Counted from the stretch's first letter, positions 34,501 through 45,170 are shown. The stretch is 64,000 nt of DNA from Charina bottae (GCA_023362775.1 JALMGJ010000018.1:20441105-20505104), one strand, 5' to 3'. Notes: generated by a model from the letters alone, not told the origin. A program made the numbers and translations.

Positions 34501-37500
34501 TCGATCCCATGACACTTCTTCTTATTCGAACGCTGCTGTCCATTTCATTCCAGGAAAGGACGTCTTCTCACCTGACCTTACTGTACAACATTCCATGGCT
34601 TTGTCCCTCCCTCTCCTTAAATCACCAAACTTGTGATCCCAACTTCTCTTCTTATGACCTTTCTCAGGCCAGCACCCTCACTCTTGGGTGTCCCACAGGC
34701 CCCTCCTCCAAATGGGGGGACTTCTATTCCCTGGCCAAGATGGCCACTGCTGGAAAAGTTGGAAGTTGGAATCCATGCCTCTGGAAGGTTCACATCCCCT
34801 ATTGAGAAGTGCCTCCAGGTCATTCTGAGATGTTCCTCAATCTAGCCTAAACCTCACTTGAATTTGGTTTGTCACCAGAAGGTAAACAGGAAAGGGAAGG
34901 AACACAACAAGATTTTAAGTAGCTCAGACAATGAACAGTACTTTATCAGATTATATACTGTGTTGTACTGAATGCACTTATTCAATATATTTATATACTC
35001 CTTCTTCAAGGAAGCTGCATCTAGGATTCACAAGCTAAAGTAGTCCTGCTGAAATCCTGAAAGTCCCTTTTTTTGCATTTTGGATGCATCTCCTCCAACG
35101 CCAGAGAAAGAGGGAGGAATGCTCTAGGTTCCACACGAAACAAGATTATCGCTTAATCCTAAATAAAGAGCAATTCCTTGACATACAACAGAGGAGGTGA
35201 GTTAATCCGTTGTAGGTTCCTCCCTGGACTTTGGGGCAATGACCTTTCATTTTAAAGAATATCTGTGATCGTTACTGCCTCTTAATCATTTATTCTTAAG
35301 TGGCTGCCACTTTGGGTTTTGCATGATGAAAATGCCGGGACAGGAAAACCTATATTTAACACTACAGTACAGGAATGAGTCCTGAAGCGTGAGTAAAATT
35401 AGGGTGTGAAAACGCAAACGCTACTTCCAAGAAGACAGTGCAGCCTTGTCACTTTCTTTGGCTCTCAAAAGTGGGTTTTAGTTTCTCCACGTCCCTGGCC
35501 TCCTCTTAGCATAAACATTATCTTTCCCCCTTGCTTCCTTCCCAGCCCAGGCCTATGCAACAGGCTTTTTCCAACCCGGCACATTTCCAGATGTGCTGGA
35601 CACCACCTCCCACCATTCCAACCGCTGTGGAATTCAGGCAACTGCCGAATTCGCAGCTACGGCCTCACAGCTGGAGGGCAACAGGTTGGAGGAAGCTGGA
35701 ATGCCTAGACTAGCATAAATGGACTTTCAGATGAAAGGTTAGAACCATAAGGGAGCTCAGGGATCATGGGGTGAAGTGATGTAATGGGAAGAAGGAACGA
35801 CCTCGAGGAACAGGAGGAAGAGCTGCTACCAAGGCAACGGTCAGATAAAAGGAATCTGAGTCCAGGGCAGAACTGTAAACTGAGAAAGTGTCTCGGACAA
35901 GACCCTCCCTAGTTCTCACGAAGATAAAGGGAGGGAGGGGGAAGTGCATTCAGACTTGCAAGATACTGTTACTGTAGCTTTATAATAAAAGTAGCATTGG
36001 CCTGTGTGACTTTGGTTTCCTAGTCTGGTCTACCTCGAAGGGCTGACACTCTGCCTCCTCTTATACCAAGCAAAGTCTCGCTACCTGGCTTCAAGCTAAG
36101 GTTCCGTCTTCCTCGGGGTATTAAAAAAACAAGGAGGCCTCCATGCAGAAATGAGGAAAGCCGCAGGAGATAAGCATTTTCTCCTTTGGCTGTTGTGGGT
36201 CTTCCGGGCTGTGTGGCCGTGTTCTGGAAGTTGTGGTTCCTAACGTTTCGCCAGCATCTGTGGCCAGCATCTTCAGAGGGCAGGAGCACAGATAGAAGCA
36301 AAAGCCTTCGACAATACATTTTCTCCTTTCTCTACACCAAGAGAAGGAACCAGCAATTGCCCCTTTCCTCTACCTACAGACAAAACGGGAGCAATTTATC
36401 CTATTCTTCTGTCTGCACAGAGAGGAGACACAGGCCCAAGGGGTCCAAAGAGTCAAGATGGCAGCCACCACCACAGGATTGAAGCCCCGCCCCTTTTTGA
36501 CAGGCATTGTGTGTAAAAACAAGAGTTGGGGGGTACTCTCATCTAGCCACGACCACCACGCCTTTGTTTCAATGGACCTGAAAGGTGCCAAGACAGGAAA
36601 CTATCCCAGTAGGATCTATGGACACCAGGTTGACTAACCCATCTTTACATGCATGAAAGGAAGGCTGGTGTTGTGTTCACAGGACATGCAGTGTCCATAT
36701 AAGCCATATTATGGATTGACATGATGGTCTGATTTGGATGACACACTAAGGTAATGGTGGAGACCACAAAATATGCTGAAGTACAACGTGTCCAACCAGG
36801 GGTATCCACCAAGTATGGTCAAAAAGTCAAGATGGTGGTCACCACAGTGCAGTCAAAGCATTGGTGGGTTCTTTCATGTGTGTCACACCATCATGGGCAC
36901 CAACTTGTCTTTTTTCACCATATCCTGCGAACGCCCGTGTTCAACCAAGTGTTAAGACAAGTGTGTGGTGTACAACCCCAGCCAGATAGCCCAGTTCAAC
37001 CTGAAGAACAAGCAATCTGTGGGGATGATGTTTGAGAAATCCACTTTTTCTCCCCCAAGCTTTGCATCTACTTACTGTTGTCTTTGGGGCACTCTAGAAA
37101 ACAACGAAAGGATGCTTAGATCAACTCAGGCACAGATGAAAGTCCACTACCTTTTGGGGCAAATCCAGCAGATCTCGGAAGGTTTCTGAAATCTTAGCGC
37201 AATCTAGAAAGGAGATATCATCCTCCTGTGGCTTCCGACAGTTCTGTACTCGCTTCAGGAACACGAAATCTTCTTGCAAAGTCATGTCAGTGCCCATCTG
37301 TCAGGGAAAATCATCACAGCCCACGATAAATACTAGAATCATGGCTGCAAAGTTTAATCAACTGGTTGGCTAAATGGGTCAGTTGGAACACTTGAATACT
37401 TTTTCACGTTAAGTACTGGTGAGAAATAGGTTACAGAAGGCATCTTGCCTATACACCATCTAAAACTAGTGGAAGCCTGGAGGTGTTTCCCCTTCAATTA

Positions 37501-38612
37501 TATCATGTTTGCCCCACGCAAAGATATGCAAATTGAATTGACTGATGAATCCGTAGGCTATGTTTTCTTTCATTGGAATAGAACTTTTAACACAAGCATC
37601 TCATCCTCGTGGGCCACAACCCCCATCTTTTATTTTTTTTTTAAATAAAAGAAGTTGAGGTCATAAATAAATGTTAGATCACAGGCTGGGAAATATCCCG
37701 ACACCCATTCACCCCTTGAACCAACTCTGAACAAGACTTTTGCCTGTTTTACTCTGTAAAAAAACAGTAACTTCTATCTTAATCTGCAGGGTTTCTGTAA
37801 AAGCTCAGGGGCTGGATATCACGCACAGTCATATTATGGCAGGACATGATAAGATCATATCACGTTAGAGGCAGATTCACACATGATATCAAAACTAGGG
37901 CTCAACCGCAGATCTTGCTCTATCTTAGCTTAGGGTGCCGGCCAAAGTCAGGAAGATGACACAGAAATGGCAGGCTTCCTGTGAGCAAGTATAGACTCAG
38001 TCTAAGAGTCCCCTTCTTGCTTTCCTGGCTGGACATACAGGCTGAATACAGATTCACTCATGATCAGTGCAAGGTGTGACCGGCTCAGGTCTCCGTGATT
38101 TCGGTCTCTCTCTTCTAAATAAGGTTCAAAGTCGATCCAGCCCAACAGGATAAAGCGGACTCAGTTCTGAGTAGGCTGGCGACAGTTAACTTCCTCAGCT
38201 TCAGACGAAATCGTTGCTCAGTGGTGTAAGGGGCTACTTCTCAGAAACAAGGGGGGAATTACTGAAGTCAAGATACACCCATCCTGTCCCTGTTCCTGCT
38301 CCAGTTCTACCCCCAAAGCAATTAGGAGAGCATGCAGAGTGTGTCCCCCCCCCGTCCCGGTTCTGTTTGGGTAGGCTAGCCAGAAGGATTGTGACTCAGC
38401 TGGGCAGTGAACCTTTTCTGAAGCATTGACGTTGCCCTAAACAGTTGTGGCCAGGATGATTGATACCCTCTTAACTTAGGTTGTTTTTCCTAGTTCCCAC
38501 CCAAATTGTCATCCTGCCATCTTTACCCCTTTTAGTTACTTATTTTGGTTTCTTGTTTTTAATGTTTTGAACAATTAGTAAACTGCCCAGAGTCTCTGAG
38601 AGTTGGGCGGTA

Positions 38613-38658
<46 letters not shown>

Positions 38659-41394
38659 TGGAAGAATCAACCCCTGCCACTGGTTCCGGATTTCATTCTG
38701 TCTTGGGCCCAGAACACAGCTAAAGATGTAAATGTTAATAAACTGAGAATTGTAAACACTCTGCAGACAAATTCAACATTTAAAGCAGCTGTTGTGGGTC
38801 TTCCGGGCTGTGTGGCCGTGTTCTAGAAGTTGTGGTTCCTAACATTTCACCAGCATCTGTGGCCGGCATCTTCAGAGGGCAGGAGCACAGACAGAAGGGC
38901 ACAGAGAGTTCGCTTCTGACTGTGCTCCTGCCCTCTGAAGATGCCGGCCACAGATGCTGGCGAAACGTTAGGAACCACAACTTCCAGAACACGGCCACAC
39001 AGCCCGGAAGACCCACAACAGCCATCGAACTCCGGCCGTGAAAGCCTTCGACAATACATTTAAAGCAGCCTTTCTCAGAGGTCTTCCAGACCGATTGGTC
39101 GATTGATTGGCTGCCTTCATCTGTTATGACTCTGGAAACCTTACAGAAGGCCACCGTAAAAACAAAATAAAAGCGCAGAAGATATCATCAAAAGAGTAAA
39201 ATCAACGAACAGTGAAAAGACCAAAACAACTCACAAGGGGTCTACCACCCATTCTAAGCCTGGGGATAGAGCTGTTGGACTTCAGCTCCCATCATTCCCA
39301 GCCATCGAGGCCAAAATGTTGGACAAAGACCATGTTCAAATCAGTTTCTTCTGTCCAATCAGTTTACGCACGTTTCCAAAGCGCTACAATTAGATGGAGC
39401 CCTCAGCCAGCTAGGCAGAATACTCTGGTTAAAATGGGCAGCATGCCGGGGGTTGGACTCGCTGACCAGTTATGTCCCTTCCCACTCTATCATTCTACAA
39501 AACGTGGTGTAGTGTGTGCCATACAAAACATGGGGATAGATGAAAGCCAGCTCTTGGGGACGGAGCGGCTGACTGTTGCTTTACCTGTGAAGGGTACCCT
39601 GGATTTAGCCAGCAAATCAAAAACCATTTAATGGCTAAACTCCCTTTGTAACCACCTGTGTTGGAACAATGATAAAGATGCAGTTGTTCCTTATATACAG
39701 TACGTTGCATTGCGTTGGGGAAATTTGGGGAAAACCAAAGCTGAATTCGCTTTCTTTAGGAAGAAAGGGTCCGTTTATCAGATACTTTAGGTGTATTGGG
39801 TGAATTGAAATAATTCGGCGCACCCTTGGCTGTGTGTACAGTATTTTCACAGGAAGGAAGAATCAGGGACTCATTATGGCTGAGTTAAACAGAGACCTAA
39901 AACTTACCACCGCTTTCCTCCTCCTCTCATATTCAAAACTCTTACCAACATGGTAGCTACATTTTATGTTTCTGCAGTGCAAATAAGACAACGGCTGATG
40001 CTGGTCTGGATTCTTTGCTTTTTTTTAGTTACGTTTTTATGTAGCCTACTAATGGTTGATTGAAATATAATGGAGTGGTTGATCAATTGCAAAGGGGTGC
40101 GTTTCGCACGTAGAAGCTCCAACACCTTTCTTGAAGGCTACTGTAGGCTGGGAAGGATGGATATTGGAGTAAAAATAGGCTGCCTTCATGATCAAGTAAC
40201 TTCATCAGCCTAATACTCTCTCCAAGTCAGCCCTCCAGTTTACCCCAAATTGGATGGTTCTCTTTTGCTGCCCCATTCTCAGCGTCTTTTTGAATGTCTT
40301 TGAAAGACATTTTTGAGTTTCCTTGGCTGTTCCAAGGTAGTAGAGGATGTGACTATGATTATTTGTTCCTATTATCTATTTTTCCATTCCTCTGCAGCCT
40401 CTGCCCTCCTTCTGTTAAAAAAAGAAAGAAACCAAGAAAAACTCAGTGGCAGAAGTTCTCTCCCATAACCTTCCCTTGGAATTTAATATTTAATTTAATT
40501 TAATTTAATTTAATTTAATTTAATTTAATTTAATTTAATTTAATTTAATTTAATTTAATTTAATTTAATTTAAATCATGAGAAGCCAAGGAGGCTGCAGG
40601 TGGGGGAGGGGCTATTTCCAGCTCCATCTCTTCCCATCCTTGTGAAGCCTCCCGGGCTGGCCAGAGTTTCCAGGAGCAAATTCCCAAGGTCTTCTTTTGG
40701 GATTGAATGGATGTGCGGGAAGCCAGGAAGGCTGGAGATGGATGGAGAGAGAATGAAAGACAGAGCCCACTCAGGCCCACCTTCCTTGCAGTTAAGAACC
40801 CCACAGCACAGCCAGGAGAACTCCCCTCAAATGTTCTCCTTTGAAACATCTCTGAAAGCACTTTCTCTTCCTTCTGTTCAATGGAATGAGAATAATCAAG
40901 AGTGACCCATCCATCCATCCATTAGATTTTTATCTGTCTTTCCACCTGGAGCTAAGACAACATACACAGGACTCTTTCTTCCAATGTGTTCCTACAACTC
41001 TCAAGTGAGTGAGGTCGGATTGGGAAGAGTGTGAGTGGCCCCAAATCATTAAACAACCTTCCATAGCTAGATGGGGGCTGATCCTTGGTACCCGCAATCC
41101 AAGATCAACACATTAACCAACACACCACAAAGCAGAATAAACTTTTGATACCACATTAGTTAAACCTAGTTGCCTTCCTACCCATGAAAACCCATCCTTG
41201 ACATCTTCTCTATAAAGAAACGGGCTTACCTTGTCTAACTTCATGTGAAGGTGCAAAATATAGAGGACAGTCCCCACAAGTTGGGCAATAACAAAGACAC
41301 AGATCACACCCAGGAAGGTCTTCATGGTGACCATTGGAACTGACTCAGCCGGTCGCATGTTTGTTGGGGAATAAGGCTCCCTCGGTTCCTCCAT
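28223..41394 (-). CDS. CD40LG: CD40LG (CD40 ligand, CD154), complete coding region, 5 exons
   Basis: TNF-family type II membrane protein on activated T cells; it engages CD40 on B cells and myeloid cells. Minus-strand exons 41394-41230, 37297-37151, 33022-32989, 31513-31457 and 28593-28223 join in frame to 258 codons including stop (257 residues; human 261). Short cytoplasmic tail, then a membrane anchor (FLGVICVFVIAQLVGTVLYI), stalk, and a C-terminal TNF homology domain with YYIYSQVAFCS, CGLQSIH and VFVNVTD. The two cysteines of the human intradomain disulfide (Cys178, Cys218) and the NVT glycosylation site align. It points tail-to-tail at ARHGEF6, as in mammals. Human receptor-contact residues Lys143, Tyr146 and Arg203 appear replaced; Tyr145 is kept and Arg207 becomes Lys. 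Confidence 0.94.
28708..28776. mobile_element. foldback hAT MITE, family A, truncated
   Basis: Only one arm remains (gctggctgggtaattctggg to aaacactg). The flanks agctatag and agctattg still look like an 8-bp duplication. It lies in CD40LG intron 4. Confidence 0.65.
30518..30948. mobile_element. Tc1/mariner (Tigger-like) non-autonomous element
   Basis: Ends caggttgtcctcgacttac and gtaagttgaggactacctg are inverted repeats, flanked by TA on both sides. The 431-bp interior holds repeated ttaagcgaatca-like words and no transposase. It lies in CD40LG intron 4. Confidence 0.75.
30995..31281 (-). mobile_element. hAT-type element with perfect 8-bp duplication
   Basis: The right end gagtttggggacccctg and the left end gtggtcaatatcaaccccc match the element at 42051-42246 in reverse. 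The flanks are tcctagat at 30987-30994 and 31282-31289. Confidence 0.75.
31457..31513 (-). CDS. CD40LG: CD40LG exon 4, membrane-proximal part of TNF domain
   Basis: Acceptor tttttatttcag, donor gtgagcac. It encodes (S)DKKPFASIHLAGVNQGSK, matching human DQNPQIAAHVISEASSK. AxHLxG is the usual first strand of TNF homology domains. Splice phases fit exons 3 and 5. Confidence 0.9.
31803..31890 (+). repeat. short interspersed repeat, unclassified
   Basis: gttggtagcaccttttctga and ttattaaaaggcagaagctt occur again at 45057-45170, where the element is folded back on itself, and a similar end is at 17560-17625. Confidence 0.4.
31890..32045 (+). mobile_element. CR1-like LINE tail fragment
   Basis: aggtggtgggctccccttt and ctgcattaagcagggggg then ggattagatggcct match the CR1 3' segment. 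Confidence 0.45.
32068..32275 (+). mobile_element. L2/MIR-like SINE with TG tract at its head
   Basis: tgtgtgtgtgtgccttcgaa leads into gattcccggagactgcctgg, then tggcccaaggtcacccagct and gggactagaactcacagtct. The same head and body occur at 61645-61860, and the head alone at 56416-56465. Confidence 0.55.
32430..32550. mobile_element. foldback hAT MITE, family A
   Basis: Flanks gactagag and gattagag (one mismatch). Lies in CD40LG intron 3. Confidence 0.8.
32826..32945. repeat. long inverted repeat (hairpin), CD40LG intron 3
   Basis: 32853-32880 and 32898-32925 are exact 28-bp reverse complements around a 17-base T-rich loop. Weaker pairing continues outward (atacaggagcattc with gaatgatcctgtat). 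The inner end is 43 bp from CD40LG exon 3. Confidence 0.85.
32989..33022 (-). CDS. CD40LG: CD40LG exon 3, 34-nt stalk exon
   Basis: A 34-base exon between tctcttcaacag and gtaagtgt encodes VPVQSKPAMQT plus the first base of a Ser codon. It sits where human exon 3 lies, which is also short. The residues are not conserved, so support comes from splice sites, phase (0 in, 1 out) and position. Confidence 0.78.
33058..33395 (-). mobile_element. CR1-like LINE 3' end with (TTGA)n(TTTA)n
   Basis: The minus strand encodes AFSVAAPAL and the tail ends in a tetranucleotide tract (33058-33118). It lies in CD40LG intron 2. Confidence 0.6.
33567..33687. mobile_element. foldback hAT MITE, family A
   Basis: Flanks atctagtt (33559-33566) and ctctagtt (33688-33695), one mismatch in eight. 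Confidence 0.8.
33700..36170 (-). other. CD40LG intron 2, no gene recognised
   Basis: No exon-like sequence or clear repeat family is visible to me except a short T/G run near 33850. A 149-codon open frame at 34356-34805 on the plus strand has no recognisable similarity. Confidence 0.5.
36188..36316 (-). mobile_element. small Penelope-like insertion with hammerhead-ribozyme core
   Basis: A 129-bp insertion with perfect 13-bp duplications (cattttctccttt at 36175-36187 and 36317-36329). The minus strand contains the hammerhead core described separately. The right end reads gccttcgacaata, shared with the element at 38790-39055. Confidence 0.65.
36239..36279 (-). ncRNA. hammerhead ribozyme-like motif
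   Basis: On the minus strand: stem I CCT/AGG, core CTGAAGA, stem II GCTGGC/GCTGGC (two G-U pairs), core GAAA, then CGTT (palindromic CG of stem III and cleavage-type UU). All core positions agree with the CUGANGA...GAAA consensus. Activity is untested. Confidence 0.55.
37151..37297 (-). CDS. CD40LG: CD40LG exon 2, stalk
   Basis: Acceptor ccctgacag, donor gtagtgg. It encodes MGTDMTLQEDFVFLKRVQNC then RKPQEDDISFLDCAKISETF and RDLLDLPQK. It matches the human stalk (LHEDFVFMKTIQRC and SLLNCEE-K--FE) including both cysteines. Length is 147 bases, phase 0 at both ends. Confidence 0.92.
38575..38659 (+). mobile_element. CR1 3' tail with (ATT)n
   Basis: aaactgcccagagtctctga, gagttgggcggtat, then about 16 ATT units. 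Confidence 0.6.
38790..39055 (+). mobile_element. Penelope-like element in inverted arrangement, two hammerhead cores
   Basis: The left arm (38791-38892) is nearly the reverse complement of the right arm (38918-39018). Perfect 14-bp duplications acatttaaagcagc flank it at 38776-38789 and 39056-39069. The right end reads gccgtgaaagccttcgacaat. It lies in CD40LG intron 1. Confidence 0.7.
38932..38972 (+). ncRNA. hammerhead ribozyme-like motif
   Basis: Stem I CCT (38932-38934) with AGG (38970-38972); CTGAAGA at 38935-38941; stem II GCCGGC with GCTGGC (one G-U), loop cacagat with one extra c; GAAA at 38962-38965; CGTT at 38966-38969. It is the best-preserved copy of this type. The opposite copy on the minus strand (38878-38838) has CG changed to TG and is probably decayed. 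Confidence 0.6.
40481..40573. repeat. (AATTT)n pentanucleotide microsatellite
   Basis: About 18 pure units of taatt lie in CD40LG intron 1. Confidence 0.95.
41230..41394 (-). CDS. CD40LG: CD40LG exon 1, cytoplasmic tail and transmembrane segment
   Basis: The start codon at 41394-41392 opens MEEPREPYSPTNMRPAESVP, then MVTMKTFLGVICVFVIAQLV and GTVLYILHLHMKLDK. The donor gtaagcccg follows at 41229. The layout equals human exon 1, with a conserved MK-F start of the anchor and an ending like LHRRLDK. An earlier out-of-frame ATG about 40 bases upstream could be a short upstream reading frame. The start is chosen because it gives the family's usual tail length. Confidence 0.92.
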
Positions 41395-42050
41395 GTATCT
41401 GCACTTTCCAAAGTTCTGATGAAACTACCATGAATATTATCTTGGCACTTGTTCTGCACAGTGTGTGCCAGCCCACAACTTCCTGAGGAAGAAACTACAT
41501 CTTCCACTCTGTGTGTGTGTCGAGGGGTGGTGGGTGGTGGGAGGTGTTAACCCTCCTCTTCCACAACAACAATGACACAAAGTAATGATTTGAACCCAAC
41601 GCTATTTCTTAAGGCTCTGTCAGAAAATCACTCCTGGGTTCGTCTTCCATGGATTATTTCCTCTGTTCTAACTCTTTTTCACAGTGTCACCTCTTCTCCT
41701 TCTCCTCCTTCCAGCTTCAAAGAGAGGAAGAACTAATTACAATACAGTAACCTATTGGACGTTGTTTCTCTGAACAGAGGAAAACAAGAAAATCAAATGA
41801 ATCGCGGAGCTAAGCCAAAAAGCCCATCTATTCCAGCCTTCTTCAACTTATTTGGTGCCATCAGCTGCTAAGTGCCAACATATTTAATTTAGAAAAACTT
41901 ATCTAGCCCAACACGATTCCTCTGGAAAGCTTACAAGTAAAGTTCTTACTTTATCGTCATTACTCCCCTTGATTGTAATTCTGAAGAAAGAGATACCATG
42001 TATCATCCTTAATTAAAAGCCATTACTAGATGTCTGATCTCTTTCTAGAC

Positions 42051-42246
42051 CAGGGGTTCCCAAACTCTTCAGCTCAACTTCATGAAGTTTCAGATTGTTC
42101 ATAGACCTTCACACATTTATTATATGAAAATAATTTAATCAATACTACTATAACTAATAGTACTACAAATAACAGCAACAACAACATCCCCTTGGATAGT
42201 CCCAACGACCCTTGGGGGTCAATATTGAACACTTTGGAGAACCCTG
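42051..42246 (+). mobile_element. hAT-type element
   Basis: Ends caggggttcccaaactcttc and ggagaaccctg; flanks ttctagac and ttctaaag (six of eight equal). Same family as 30995-31281. Confidence 0.6.
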
Positions 42247-42903
42247 TTCTAAAGCATCAAAGTAAAGACTATGTACGTTCACAGTCTGATAACTCTGTTC
42301 CGCTTCTGATAATCTTAGGATAGAACCAGAAAGAATTACAGAGATGCATTGATTCCCTGAAACGATGGCCATGGAAAGACCTCAAGATGGACATAAAAGC
42401 AACAGGGTTCCCTTTTTATGGGAGAACTTTGAATTCTAGTATCTGAAAGGTGCAGAGAACATTTTCTTCTTTTAAACAAACAAAAAAAAGTATGATTAAA
42501 ATATAGGCAAATATAAAAAGAACATTCATTCACGGTGGGAAAATGTCTGTTATTCAAAGAACTGGTGCCGGTCCTTTGTAATGAAAGGGAACCATTTTGA
42601 CACATGCAGTAGTTTTTCAAACATCGTGTTTAGTTGTGGGTTGGTGTAACAAACTTCAAAAGCCCAGCTGAGATAATGCACGGTAAAACGTGAACCCTGA
42701 GTTAAAACAATTATGTCTAACAGGACGTGGGCCTAAAGGCCTAAATCATGAAAGCAAGTTTATATAGTTTCTTCCTCCAGAATATTTTTTTAAATTTCTA
42801 TCCCGCCTTTACTATTTTTATAAATAACTCAAGGCAACGAACATACCTAATACTCCTTCCTCCTCCTATTTTCCCCGCAACAACAACCCTGTGAGGTGAG
42901 TTG

Positions 42904-43300
42904 GGCTTCGAGAGAGTGACTGGCCCAAGGTCACCCAGCCGGCTTTCATGCCTAAGACGGGACTAGAACTCTCCGGCTCCTGGTTTGCCATTGGCTCCTT
43001 CCTAGGGCTGAGAGAGAGTGACTGGCCCAAGGTCACCCAGCCGGCTTTCGTGCCTAAGGCCGGACTAGAACTCCCAGTCTCCTGGTTTGCCATTGGCTCC
43101 TTCCTAGGGCTGAGAGAGAGTGACTGGCCCGAGGTCACCCAGCCGGCTTTCGTGCCTAAGGCCGGACTAGAACTCCCAGTCTCCTGGTTTGCCATTGGCT
43201 CCTTCCTAGGGCTGAGAGACAGGGACTGGCCCAAGGTCCCCCAGCCGGCTTTCGTGCCTAAGGCGAGACTAGAACTCACAGCCTCCTGGTTTCTAGCCTG
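42904..43300 (+). repeat. tandem array, 102-bp unit, about four copies
   Basis: Units start at 42904, 43006, 43108 and 43210. The unit is the same repeat part and same length as the array at 9591-10287, and it too is preceded by the ttctatcccgcctttac segment. Confidence 0.92.
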
Positions 43301-44689
43301 GTGCCTTAAAGTCCTGCCGTGGGAGCATCTGCTGTTGAGTTTCTTTTGCACTGATGCTTTGGAAAAATCCCATTTCTACCCATTGATTCCGCTAAACACT
43401 GTTATTTCATTATGACGTTTTGCTCATTTCAGTTACTCTAAGAAAAACGATAACCCAAAGTCAACTTTTCCATTCCAGATAAGCTTTCCAAGGTACGCTG
43501 CTGCTACTCTCTCCATTTTCATTACATTTTGTAGCCCGTTTATCAAAGCTGTCAAAGAGATTAACATCCAAACATGTTCTGACCCAAATCTTTGACACAT
43601 CATTCTTCCGTTGCAACGATTCCATTGCAACAAACTCAAAGGGCTGGAAGTGCTGATGGTTTCATTTTGTTGTTTCCAAGTTGCTAGAAATGTTTCCGTT
43701 AATGCCATATCATCTATCTAAAAGAAGTCATCCATGCTTATATCCAATTTTTCTCCTCTTTTTCTTCTCTGCCTCCTCCCCATAGAGACATTCAATTGCT
43801 AAAATGAATTGCAGCATATTTTTTAAAATTCAGAGGATGCATTAGGAGAGGAAAATAATGCTGATGAAGAGGGTTAAAAAGGCAATATAGAACTGAATTA
43901 TATACTCTCTTAATAAGGGGTATATAAATTTCTTTACCCTTGCCTTTGTCATGGAGAGTGTAGATTCCAAAAACTGAAAACTAAGTAGAAACACAAAAAT
44001 ATTTTTTTCATCAAGGGAAATCTTTGATGTTTCATAATCAGAACACAGCTTTTGTTATCTCTGGGTTTGCTTGGTTTTTTGTTTTGTTTTTTGTTATCAC
44101 TGTTTTCTAAAAAAAAAAAAAAAAGCATTCAGCAGCCTTATATTTCACCAACTGTATTGGAAATGGCATTCATTACTTGCCAAACTTCCTTTTTTCATTC
44201 TTGGATTTATGTATAGTTAAGGTCCCGACATCTTGTTCTCTCTTTGCATAAAACCCTGGAATCTAGCATCTGAATCCCTCCACCCCACCCTTCCTAGTGA
44301 GGTGCAGATGACTGACACTGCCTCTGTTCTGTCATAAACCAGCTTTGAAGAAGGCTATGAAAGCTACCGAGGAGGGGAAAGAGTGCACATTTTTCCAAAC
44401 CGACAATGAGTCATTTGGGATCTCAGAGATGGCTGGTGTTAGCAAATGCCACCCTAGAATTCATTCTCAGTGTCAGAATATGTGATATGATCAGTTTTTT
44501 GCCAGGCCTTACCATCTACCACACCCACAAGATTTTAGGTACCAAAACAAGTCGTAGCTCTTGCTGTGCGGGTGTGCATTTGTATAAAATGTTGAGTGTT
44601 GAACAATGTTTTCCAATGTTTGCTTATCTCTATTTTCAGTTGGCATGTCTATCAGACTTACCCTTTTTTTCCATTATTATTATTAGTAT

Positions 44690-44888
44690 TATTTCTTCTT
44701 CTTCTTCTTCTTCTTCTTCTTCTTCTTCTTCTTCTTCTTCTTCTTCTTCTTCTTCTTCTTCTTCTTCTTCTTCTTCTTCTTCCTCCTCCTCCTCCTCCTC
44801 CTCCTCCTCCTCCTCCTCTTCTTCTTCTTCTTCTTCTTCTTCTTCTTCTTCTTCTTCTTCTTCTTCTTCTTCTTCTCCCCCCCCCCCA
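44690..44888. repeat. (CTT)n(CTC)n(CTT)n microsatellite and C run
   Basis: About 190 bases of pure pyrimidine triplets. The long poly-Ser, poly-Leu and poly-Glu frames here are artefacts. Confidence 0.97.
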
Positions 44889-45056
44889 CATGGAGTTTGC
44901 AAAAGAAGACATTCTTTATACTCTTGGAAATGTAGGACCAAGCTCCATACATAGACATGGATTTCCACTTTTTTTTATGTGCAAATTCTTCTACTTACAA
45001 ACGAGACATGGTTGGAAGAGACCGTGTTAGTCTCCAGCAGCAGAATATCACAAGCA

Positions 45057-45170
45057 GTTGGTAGCACCTTTCTTGACTAACGCACTTTATTAAAAGGCAT
45101 AAAGACATGAACTGAGCCACAGCTCACGAAAGCATCTGCCTTTTAATAAAATGTGTTAATATGAAAGGTG
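45057..45170. repeat. foldback short interspersed repeat, unclassified
   Basis: gcacctttcttgactaacgc with ttattaaaaggcataa pairs with gccttttaataaaatgtgtt and gaaaggtgc. Related to 31803-31890. Confidence 0.5.

Larger units (their letters stand above)
37298..41229 (-). other. CD40LG intron 1
   Basis: It contains a CR1 tail with (ATT)n (38575-38659), the Penelope-like inverted element (38790-39055), a CR1-like tail near 39430-39495 and an AATTT microsatellite. No additional exon is apparent. Confidence 0.6.

Noticed and set aside
34356..34805. 149-codon frame within CD40LG intron 2
   Set aside because: No recognisable similarity, no splice context, on the strand opposite to the gene; likely chance.
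36754..37035. 93-codon plus-strand frame near CD40LG exon 2
   Set aside because: It overlaps a repeat family B fragment and is antisense to the gene; no homology.
43433..43708. 91-codon minus-strand frame considered as a VGLL1 last exon
   Set aside because: No similarity to the VGLL1 C terminus and no fitting acceptor phase.
44406..45030. Long poly-Ser, poly-Leu, poly-Glu, poly-Arg and poly-Lys open frames
   Set aside because: They are translations of a CTT/CTC microsatellite on both strands; no exon signals or conserved ends.
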